From positions 1 to 39,623 of the forward strand of contig JAGLTB010000041.1 of assembly GCA_023270155.1 (NCBI GenBank): a DNA stretch of 39,623 bases, written 5' to 3'. Position numbers and translations under genes: made by a program. Origin of the DNA: Candidatus Heimdallarchaeota archaeon. GTDB lineage: Archaea; Asgardarchaeota; Heimdallarchaeia; Heimdallarchaeales; Heimdallarchaeaceae. Below the pieces are notes generated by a model that did not search any database, had not been told where the DNA came from, and saw nothing but the letters and a program-made list of their open reading frames with translations. This document shows, piece after piece, positions 33,959 to 39,623 of the stretch. Position 1 is the first letter of the stretch. Every line of letters starts with the position of its first letter.

Positions 33959-33981
33959 AATAGTATACTGATCTAATCAGT
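33959..33981 (-). promoter_or_regulatory. Possible operator before the HNH-like gene
   Basis: AATAGTATACT (33959-33969) also occurs before the Thr-rich surface protein gene at 37398-37408, and contains the palindrome AGTATACT. It runs into ACTGAT-CTA-ATCAGT (33967-33981), a 6-bp inverted repeat. Both lie 10-35 nt before the ATG at 33948. Confidence 0.4.
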
Positions 33982-34004
33982 TATTACTTTTTTGCTTTTA
34001 TGAG

Positions 34005-34021
34005 AAAAAAAAAGAAAAAAA
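34005..34021 (-). terminator. Oligo-T terminator after solute-binding protein copy 2
   Basis: On the minus strand, TTTTTTTCTTTTTTTTT begins about nine bases after the stop of the 697-aa gene and precedes the separate HNH-like gene. It fits an archaeal oligo-T terminator. Confidence 0.65.
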
Positions 34022-34029
34022 GAAAGATG

Positions 34030-36123
34030 CTATTTCTTACGTTTTTGAATTGCTTTTAGCCCTACTGTAAACAATGTTATAACTACAAGTGGAATGATTG
34101 CTATTAGAGGATAAACAACTGTTTTTGTTGTGGGAGGTCCTGTAACTGTTACTGTTGTTATTTCCGTAACTGGATCAGCAGTTATTGTTTCTGTGGTAAA
34201 GTCTGTGGTATATTCAGTTTCTGTTGTAATTGAGGTTTCAGTTGTATCTGGATCAGTTAATGTTATTCCTGATTCCAACATTGATTGACTATATCCTGCA
34301 GCTTCCATCCATTCCCATGCAGTTGATAAACTATGAGTGTACTTGATTATACCATCATAGTACCAGAAGTCTGCTAATGGGTAGATGGGACTGTCATAAA
34401 TGAAATGTTCCCCTTCATGCATAATGTTATTTAGCTCTATTTTGTCTATTGCATAACTGATTGCCTTACGAACAGCAACTCCTTTTGTGTACTCCTCTTT
34501 TCCAGTTTCAGTTAAAAATATGTAACTATCTAATCCTCCGATAAATGGTCGTTGTACATTGAAACCCATGAATTGTTGATAGTTTGTTATACTGCTCTGA
34601 ACATCGAATCTGGAGTCCATTTGCATATTTCTCCTCTCAATTGTGAACTGAGAGACATCAAAGATATCCAAATTTCCAGCTTTAAATTCAGAAAGAGCTG
34701 CTTCAGGATCAGGTATTACTCGAACATTTATCGTTTGGATATCCAAATCCTGAGTTGTTCCCATTTTAATCCCAATCTCCATCCAGAACGGACTCTTTTG
34801 AAGTACAGTTATGGAGTGCGGTACATAGTAATCTAACATGTACTTACCGCATCCAAATGCAGATGTACTATATGTTATCCATTGAGGAGTATTTACTATA
34901 TCGTTATATAATCCGACTGTTGGCACACCACCACCACTGTAAGTGACAGATAGATCTGTAGAATTCAAGAAAAATTCAGGAAGAATATCTAGTTCTAAGT
35001 TAAGGAAAGCATTTGCAAAAGGTTCAATTTCGGGTGTATCAGGATCACCATCAATAAACACATGGAAAGCTAAATCATTTACAGGATCAATATAGATATC
35101 AGAAACGAACTCTGTTAACCCAGGATCTTCAGCAATATTTAGATTACCCCAAGTTAGGATTGAGAATACAAAATCCTTAGCGGTTACTTGTTTGTTGGTA
35201 CCATCACTGTATGTACCATCTTTTAAACCAATCATCAATTCTCCTATTGGGATTGTATCTAATGGACCTGAACTGGGAGTTCTTTCTGTAACATTATATG
35301 ATGGATTCCAGTAGATACTATCTCTAACGTAGTATTTTATGTGAGTATCGCTTATTATGTCCCAATCATAAACAAGACCTGTTTTAAAAGGAGCAAAACC
35401 TGGATTTAAAGGACACATATCTTCGCTTACTAGTGAGATGATTTGCCTACTACTATAATCATCTGAGAACACTGGATTTAATTCAGACCACATATTATTA
35501 TGAATATTTAATTCATCGACTGAGCTTTGACCTTCATGTAGTCCAGAAAATTCCATATAAGGTAGAGAGTCAAGTAATCCCCAGTATTGATCAAAGCCTT
35601 GCAAATTTGACCAAGTAGAAACATAGTTTCTTGATACGGTTAATGGTACAAACGGAACTATTTTGTCCATTAGTAATTGTTGCCAATCAAAGTAAAGTTG
35701 TTGTCTGTCAAAAACATCCATTGTTGCTGCGGCTAATTCTTGCATATCTTCGCTTTCGGTTTCATATGGCATATCCCTTGTTAGATTCCAGATATTCAAG
35801 GAACCATCCTCTGTGTAAACAGATCTAGAATCTGGATCTTCTGCACCGCCAGAAAGCGCTACTATTAAGAGATCATAATCATGTGTGTAGACTAGTTGTC
35901 CAACAAATATTCCCCATATTTCTACTTTCAATGTTACTTTTATTCCTATTTCTTCAAGCTGGTCTGCAATGATTAAAGCATAATTAGGTCTTACTCCCCC
36001 TCCATTGGTTTTTAAGGTCAACTCAAAGAAATATTGACTATACGACTCATTCATTCCTGAATGGAGACTTATCCCTACAATACAGGCTATCAGTAAAAGA
36101 GCTATCGAATACTTAAATCTCAT
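34030..36123 (-). CDS. Family-5-like solute-binding protein with permuted domain order (copy 2)
   Basis: A 697-aa paralogue of the 31258-33330 product with the same arrangement. The N-terminal 165 residues (YALIIADQLEEIGIKVTLKVEIWGIFVGQL, YDLLIVALSGGAEDPDS, QLYFDWQQLLMDKIVPFVPL) correspond to the usual C-terminal part. The usual N-terminal half follows (LNPVFSDDYSS, VYDWDIISDTHIKYYVRDSIYWNPSYN, VTAKDFVFSIL) and ends VRKAISYAIDKIELNNIM...AWEWMEAAGYS. A Thr-rich stalk (about 625-668), one transmembrane helix and KAIQKRKK follow, so it is an outward-facing binding protein tethered to the membrane, probably for peptides or sugars. GGAGGG (36132-36137) lies eight bases before the ATG, which overlaps the stop of the upstream 418-aa gene (ATGA). 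The two are co-translated. Confidence 0.85.
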   Translation of the reverse strand: MRFKYSIALLLIACIVGISLHSGMNESYSQYFFELTLKTNGGGVRPNYALIIADQLEEIGIKVTLKVEIWGIFVGQLVYTHDYDLLIVALSGGAEDPDSRSVYTEDGSLNIWNLTRDMPYETESEDMQELAAATMDVFDRQQLYFDWQQLLMDKIVPFVPLTVSRNYVSTWSNLQGFDQYWGLLDSLPYMEFSGLHEGQSSVDELNIHNNMWSELNPVFSDDYSSRQIISLVSEDMCPLNPGFAPFKTGLVYDWDIISDTHIKYYVRDSIYWNPSYNVTERTPSSGPLDTIPIGELMIGLKDGTYSDGTNKQVTAKDFVFSILTWGNLNIAEDPGLTEFVSDIYIDPVNDLAFHVFIDGDPDTPEIEPFANAFLNLELDILPEFFLNSTDLSVTYSGGGVPTVGLYNDIVNTPQWITYSTSAFGCGKYMLDYYVPHSITVLQKSPFWMEIGIKMGTTQDLDIQTINVRVIPDPEAALSEFKAGNLDIFDVSQFTIERRNMQMDSRFDVQSSITNYQQFMGFNVQRPFIGGLDSYIFLTETGKEEYTKGVAVRKAISYAIDKIELNNIMHEGEHFIYDSPIYPLADFWYYDGIIKYTHSLSTAWEWMEAAGYSQSMLESGITLTDPDTTETSITTETEYTTDFTTETITADPVTEITTVTVTGPPTTKTVVYPLIAIIPLVVITLFTVGLKAIQKRKK

Positions 36124-37373
36124 CTTTTATTCCCTCCTTTTATTTTTATTCTTAGAAGGTTAATAAAACAGATAGAGATAAAAGCTATGATTATTACTGA
36201 TATCTGTGGGAAGGAAGCTTCATTCTCTCCAGGAACTGTTGTCGTTGTCGTTATTACTGTAGTTGGAGTCGTTGTGTAATCTGTTGTTATAACAGTTGTC
36301 TCTGTGGTTACTTCTGTTATATATGTAGTTTCAGTCGCATCAGTTTCTACAAAGATATCCAAAACTGTTGAACATATTTCTAATGTCGGGAAATAAGTAT
36401 CGAAGAAATAAACAAGGAAATCTTCTGGTTTGGTACTTACCGCACAGATATAGATGTAATTATGGTCATTGTGTAGTTGTTGAGGTGCGTTTGCAAATGG
36501 ATTGTCATTTACCCACCATTTGGTTTCACCATTACCTACACGTGTGAAATGGGCATATCCCATACTTCCATCAGACGCCTCGAAATTGTCATCTGTTGAG
36601 ACATTATAATCGTATATGACAATAGGTGCAGTTGGATCTGCAAGAATGACATCAGAGATTTTGACATTCGGGTGTTCATATGGTATACCATTTGAGATTT
36701 CAAAAATCTCCGAATAAGGATTTGCAATAGTTGATAGATAGATGTCATTGTTTGTTACTGTTGGCAGAGGATCACCTGCGTCTTCAATTACGTAGAAGAC
36801 GTGTTGATCTATCTCCCAAAGAAGTTGAACTTCATCAATTGTATCCCCCACAGCTGGGAGTTGATATTCTGCAGCTATGACTGTCAGATAGTGTACTCCT
36901 TTTTCTAAAGAGAGAGTAAAGGATTGATTAGTATCTGAAGTAGAATCAGGCATGAAACTAGAAAGTCCTAATGGCATATCATCAATATAAACACACAGTG
37001 ATCCATAAAGTCTAGTTTCAAGAAAATGCTCCTCAAGATCCCCATACTTTCCAAAATCAACTTCTCTTGAATCCCACCAAAATTGTGGTTGTCTTCCAAG
37101 TCCATAACATTGATAATTATATCCATAAAAATTTTCAACAAAACACACATTATGATAGAAAGCAAAATGAAAAGTTGGATCTTCATTAAGAACAACGGTG
37201 GTATTAGTATTATCTAAATCGATTTCAACATCGAATTCATCTAAGTAAGAAGATTTTATCATGAAATCAAGTTCAATCTCATACAAAGGTTCAACATCCG
37301 TTTGTTGTGTTGGTAGAAAAGAAATAGCAGTAATTAATATTAAGAGTGATAGAAAAAGTATTTTTCTACTCAT
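36120..37373 (-). CDS. Exported protein with Thr-rich stalk and C-terminal anchor
   Basis: Not a recognised family. Start ATG 37373 (MSRKILFLSLL) is chosen over the ORF-track start 37391 because GGTGAC (37377-37382) sits directly before it. The 417-aa protein has a signal peptide (about 4-20), an aromatic- and Asp-rich beta domain of about 320 residues (phrases NVCFVENFYGYNYQCYGLG, VHYLTVIAAEYQLPAVGD), then a Thr-rich stalk (about 335-375, TTVITTDYTTTPTTVI), one TM helix and the tail KIKGGNKR. It shares the stalk-plus-anchor design with the co-translated solute-binding protein downstream. It may be its partner or ligand presenter at the cell surface; that is inference. Confidence 0.75.
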   Translation of the reverse strand: MSRKILFLSLLILITAISFLPTQQTDVEPLYEIELDFMIKSSYLDEFDVEIDLDNTNTTVVLNEDPTFHFAFYHNVCFVENFYGYNYQCYGLGRQPQFWWDSREVDFGKYGDLEEHFLETRLYGSLCVYIDDMPLGLSSFMPDSTSDTNQSFTLSLEKGVHYLTVIAAEYQLPAVGDTIDEVQLLWEIDQHVFYVIEDAGDPLPTVTNNDIYLSTIANPYSEIFEISNGIPYEHPNVKISDVILADPTAPIVIYDYNVSTDDNFEASDGSMGYAHFTRVGNGETKWWVNDNPFANAPQQLHNDHNYIYICAVSTKPEDFLVYFFDTYFPTLEICSTVLDIFVETDATETTYITEVTTETTVITTDYTTTPTTVITTTTTVPGENEASFPQISVIIIAFISICFINLLRIKIKGGNKR

Positions 37374-37376
37374 ATT

Positions 37377-37382
37377 GTCACC
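37377..37382 (-). promoter_or_regulatory. Shine-Dalgarno site deciding the start at 37373
   Basis: AAAGGTGACAAT precedes ATG 37373 on the minus strand and complements the CACCU end of archaeal 16S rRNA. The ORF-track start at 37391 would place this site inside the coding region. Confidence 0.7.
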
Positions 37383-37397
37383 TTTTAGCATACTTCG

Positions 37398-37408
37398 AAT
37401 AGTATACT
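37398..37408 (-). promoter_or_regulatory. Box AATAGTATACT upstream of the Thr-rich protein gene
   Basis: The same 11 bases occur before the HNH-like gene at 33959-33969. The core AGTATACT is a palindrome. It lies 25 nt before the start codon and could be a regulator site. Confidence 0.35.
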
Positions 37409-37498
37409 AGAGTAGCTTTCTTATTCCAATATTTGAGTTTTGCTATCAAAAATATTTCAATAAAATGGAATTAAAAAAGAATGAAAATCAGAGAAAAA

Positions 37499-37786
37499 TC
37501 AAATCAAATCTTTTGATACCATAGAAATTACTTCTTTTGCTTCTTCCGATAATTGCTTTCTTTTTGGTGTTAAAGCAGCATTTACCAGATTGTTCAAGAT
37601 TTTTTCTCTGTTTCTATTAACAACTTCTAAAAGCGTCAAATCATCTACTGAAGTTTGTTCTTCATAGAGTTCTACTATCTCATTAGCTAAATCTTTGGTT
37701 GTGACTTTCATTGCTTTGATTATTCTTCTTTCTGAAGCAGTAATTTTTCCATCTTTCCCACAATAAGTTTTTATTGTTTCAACCAT
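37499..37786 (-). CDS. TerB-like small helical protein (main surviving ORF)
   Basis: The 95-aa ORF is helical, with KTYCGKDGKITASERRIIKAM resembling the conserved helix-loop start of tellurite-resistance TerB-type domains (DGKIT...E). A similar EF-hand-like loop can be imagined, but the Asp pattern is incomplete. The ATG at 37786 has no ribosome site. The frame continues upstream through one TGA codon into 23 further codons starting at GTG 37873, which is the start expected from the promoter. The natural protein may therefore be longer. The short length relative to full TerB domains (about 110-130 aa) agrees with an N-terminal truncation. Confidence 0.5.
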   Translation of the reverse strand: MVETIKTYCGKDGKITASERRIIKAMKVTTKDLANEIVELYEEQTSVDDLTLLEVVNRNREKILNNLVNAALTPKRKQLSEEAKEVISMVSKDLI

Positions 37787-37801
37787 TTGATCTAAAACTT
37801 T

Positions 37802-37873
37802 TCAAAGTTCTATTTCCTCTTCTTCTGTAAGAGTATCTATCTCTGCATCTATATCATTGGACAATTTGTCCAC
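37802..37873 (-). CDS. Upstream 23-aa ORF in frame with the TerB-like gene, ended by TGA
   Basis: On the minus strand GTG 37873 opens 23 codons (product of the type MDKLSNDIDAEIDTLTEEEE) and stops at TGA 37804-37802, in the same reading frame as the 95-aa ORF 15 bases further on. The TATA box GTTTAAATATC (37902-37912) lies 29 nt before this GTG, the leaderless spacing used by other genes here. It is either the real N-terminus of the TerB-like protein cut by a nonsense codon, or a leader peptide. Confidence 0.5.
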   Translation of the reverse strand: MDKLSNDIDAEIDTLTEEEEIEL

Positions 37874-37901
37874 CCCTTTCCAAAATTATAATGGTATAAT
37901 T

Positions 37902-37912
37902 GATATTTAAAC
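37902..37912 (-). promoter_or_regulatory. TATA box of the TerB-like locus
   Basis: GTTTAAATATC on the minus strand. Its distance to GTG 37873 fits a leaderless start, whereas ATG 37786 would have a leader of about 90 nt. Confidence 0.6.
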
Positions 37913-37967
37913 TTGAACTTTTGCATTACATTGAGAACAATTAGTAGAAAAAAGCTATTGAGACGAA

Positions 37968-38972
37968 CTAAACTGTTCCATTTGCTATGTCGGAATAATC
38001 GCCAACTTTAAGGGAATGTGCTTTTAAACCCTTAACGATACTATTTGTTCCTATTACTGAATCTCTTATAACAGATCGATTGATAGTAGACTTCTCTAAA
38101 ACTACTGAGTTAATAATCTCACTGTCAGATATTTCTACTCCTTCTTCAATCATAGCGTAGGGACCAATTACTGAATTAACAACTTTGCTCCCTTTGGCTA
38201 TATACACAGGAGGATTTATTTGTGAGGTTTGCACATCGCCTTTAACTGCGTGAGTCACATCTGATAAATAGTGTTTGTTAACTGATAAGAGATCTTCAGG
38301 ATAACCAATATCTTGACGCCAACCTTCTATTTGAGCAGCTTTTACAGAATAATTGTTATTTATTAATTCCTGAATAGCATCAGAAAGCTCATATTCTCCT
38401 CTTGCAGATGGCTTAAGCCCTGAAATCATGTTGAATATTGTAGGTGAGAAAACGTAAAAACCAGTAATCACATAATTGCTCTTAGGATTAGCTGGTTTTT
38501 CTTCTACAGAGATTACATTATCTCCATCAATTTCAACAACTCCAAACCTTTGAGGATTGGGATGTTCCTCTATATGCAGTGTTCCTGTAGCATTAGTTTC
38601 AAAATGTAAATCAATAACTTTTTTCAAATTTGCGGAAAAAAGATTATCGCCTAATAGAAGAGCAAAGTCTGTATTTATTTGGTTCTCAACTAAACTAACA
38701 GCAGCAGCTAAACCTCTTGGATGGTTTGTATGTTGGACAACATAAGATACATCTAGACCTAAATCCTCTCCTGTTTTGAAGTAATCCATGATTGCTGAAC
38801 GCTGATATCCAACAACTATAATTATCTCATTTATATCTAGAACATCTCTAATGTATTCCAAAGAATGCATAAGTATTGGTTTGCCTGCAACGGGGAGTAA
38901 ATGCTTGGGACGAAAACTTGTAAATGGCAATAGTCTAGACCCATAACCAGCTGCTAAAACTACCCCTTTCAT
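37968..38972 (-). CDS. Sugar-1-phosphate nucleotidyltransferase with left-handed beta-helix
   Basis: The enzyme joins an NTP with a sugar-1-phosphate to make the activated sugar for glycan or lipid-linked oligosaccharide synthesis. The 334-aa protein has the Rossmann-type signature MKGVVLAAGYGSRLLPFT, RPKHLLPVAGKPI, ALLLGDNLF (metal-binding Asp), VEEKPANPKS and WRQDIGYPEDLL. A C-terminal hexapeptide-type helix (IAKGSKVVNSVIGPYAMIEEGV) follows. This architecture is common in archaeal glucose-1-phosphate thymidylyl- or uridylyltransferases. Substrate cannot be fixed by eye; the dTDP-glucose and UTP-glucose families are both possible. GGTG (38978-38981) lies five bases before ATG 38972. The divergent neighbour is a glycosyltransferase, so a glycan pathway is likely. 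Confidence 0.9.
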   Translation of the reverse strand: MKGVVLAAGYGSRLLPFTSFRPKHLLPVAGKPILMHSLEYIRDVLDINEIIIVVGYQRSAIMDYFKTGEDLGLDVSYVVQHTNHPRGLAAAVSLVENQINTDFALLLGDNLFSANLKKVIDLHFETNATGTLHIEEHPNPQRFGVVEIDGDNVISVEEKPANPKSNYVITGFYVFSPTIFNMISGLKPSARGEYELSDAIQELINNNYSVKAAQIEGWRQDIGYPEDLLSVNKHYLSDVTHAVKGDVQTSQINPPVYIAKGSKVVNSVIGPYAMIEEGVEISDSEIINSVVLEKSTINRSVIRDSVIGTNSIVKGLKAHSLKVGDYSDIANGTV

Positions 38973-39012
38973 TCAGACACCTTTTCTGCCACCTTGCTTT
39001 TGAATTCTATAT

Positions 39013-39056
39013 GTTATAAACCTAGCGAAATTGGCTGTTTTCAAATGTATATTTAT
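39013..39056. promoter_or_regulatory. Divergent promoter region
   Basis: GTTATAAA (39013-39020) gives TTTATAAC on the minus strand, about 41 nt before the nucleotidyltransferase start. TATATTTAT (39048-39056) lies 22 nt before the ATG of the 30-aa plus-strand ORF. The two units share this region. Confidence 0.5.
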
Positions 39057-39077
39057 GAAAGAAACCTTTTAAGAATT

Positions 39078-39170
39078 ATGCTCGAAAAAATTGGAGTTTA
39101 CCTTTTTCCAACAATAACTTTTAAAATCATTAAAAGAATTCCTTCTGAACTAGAAAATCTTGGTGTTTAA
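39078..39170 (+). CDS. Small 30-aa ORF directly before the glycosyltransferase gene
   Basis: ATG 39078 opens MLEKIGVYLFPTITFKII and ends with TAA immediately before the ATG at 39171. The GGTG at 39162-39165, the ribosome site of the next gene, lies inside it. TATA spacing fits a leaderless start. It may be a leader peptide coupling translation to the glycosyltransferase, or chance. It is too short to judge by composition. Confidence 0.35.
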   Translation: MLEKIGVYLFPTITFKIIKRIPSELENLGV

Positions 39171-39623
39171 ATGGTTTATAATTTCTTTAAGAAAATTGGT
39201 CTAACTTTAACATTTCTTATGTTCTCATCAGCTGTAGTCTTGATACTTGCCTACCTTATCAAAGGATTTTTTGAATCTATCATTGACTGGATAGAAACAC
39301 TTCAGACTATAGAAGGAAATATCACTGTTCATGTTGCGAGTATCACAATTTTGATGATTTTTACTTTTGGAATCTTACTGTATATTTTTGGAGAGTTATT
39401 TGAATTTGCTTTTGGCAGATTTCCAACAATTCTTCTTGAAAGACAAAATTATGAGTTAACAGCAGAAGATAAAGAAAAGATCACCGTTATTATTCCAGCT
39501 TACAATGAGGAAGCTACAATCAAAAAAGCAATAGAAAAAGTAAAACCCTACTGTAAAAACGTAATTGTTGTCAATGATGGTTCAGAAGATAAGACTGGTG
39601 AGATTGCAGCTGCATGTGGTGCA
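39171..39623 (+). CDS. GT2 family glycosyltransferase, N-terminal part (3' end outside window)
   Basis: The frame is open to the end of the window and absent from the ORF track. The first 150 residues contain two transmembrane helices (about 9-29 and 57-79), then a charged linker and the GT-A start: ITVIIPAYNEEATIKKAIEKV, followed by NVIVVNDGSEDKTGEIAAACGA, where NDGS/D carries the nucleotide-binding Asp of family 2. Such enzymes add sugars from nucleotide-sugars or dolichol-phosphate sugars. The position next to a sugar-nucleotide-forming enzyme on the opposite strand suggests a shared glycan pathway. GGTG lies five bases before the ATG. Confidence 0.88.
   Translation, partial: MVYNFFKKIGLTLTFLMFSSAVVLILAYLIKGFFESIIDWIETLQTIEGNITVHVASITILMIFTFGILLYIFGELFEFAFGRFPTILLERQNYELTAEDKEKITVIIPAYNEEATIKKAIEKVKPYCKNVIVVNDGSEDKTGEIAAACGA

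Noticed and set aside
34130-34260. Short tandem DNA repeat in the Thr-rich region of the solute-binding gene
   Set aside because: The repetitiveness reflects Thr/Val codons of a stalk in an intact frame, not an independent repeat element.
37499-37873. Selenocysteine insertion at TGA 37802-37804
   Set aside because: No SECIS-like GC-rich hairpin is visible in the 3' region and the residue context has no redox motif. Nonsense mutation or a leader ORF is simpler.

Overview
The window is archaeal and AT-rich. It has a RadA recombinase, two short histone-fold proteins, pyruvate:ferredoxin oxidoreductase subunits, TATA/BRE-type promoters (TTTAAATA-like) about 25 nt before many start codons (leaderless genes), and GGTG/GAGG Shine-Dalgarno sites mainly before internal operon genes. 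The many long exported proteins with one C-terminal membrane anchor and a basic tail, together with histones and a low-GC genome, would suit an Asgard (Heimdallarchaeia-like) archaeon. No lineage marker in the window proves this.

Layout. 1-7.5 kb: 3' part of a histidine kinase gene, a gap with two G/C-rich hairpins, then cell-surface genes (Zn-ribbon membrane protein, 822-aa beta-propeller, 409-aa multi-TM protein, 612-aa exported protein). 7.5-16.4 kb: a compact same-strand cluster of a membrane protein with a large soluble part, a multi-TM protein, a RecA-like ATPase, a small PD-(D/E)XK-like protein, a 1,040-aa HerA/VirB4-like protein with a ruined P-loop, and a Ski2-type helicase with a SWIM zinc motif. 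It reads as two transcription units. 16.4-25.9 kb: two exported proteins on the minus strand, then radA followed by a 2,112-aa Ig-repeat surface protein in an apparent operon. 26-28.4 kb: a 51-aa acidic protein and porA-porB. 28.4-30.4 kb: a tandem pair of four-TM proteins and a tandem pair of histones, each pair with duplicated promoters. 30.5-37.4 kb: sfsA, then minus-strand genes for two family-5-like solute-binding proteins whose halves are in circularly permuted order, a degenerate HNH protein and a Thr-rich surface protein. 37.5-39.6 kb: a small TerB-like gene whose likely original frame is broken by TGA, a sugar-nucleotide transferase, and the 5' end of a GT2 glycosyltransferase gene.

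The best candidate for an undescribed system is the 7.5-16.4 kb cluster. Its two apparent promoters and the radA promoter share an unusually extended element (CCTTTAwAAAGTAAATTACrTAT), which suggests co-regulation of the cluster with homologous recombination. A membrane-associated DNA translocation or processing machine is my inference, not something shown. No tRNA, rRNA, CRISPR array or insertion sequence was seen.
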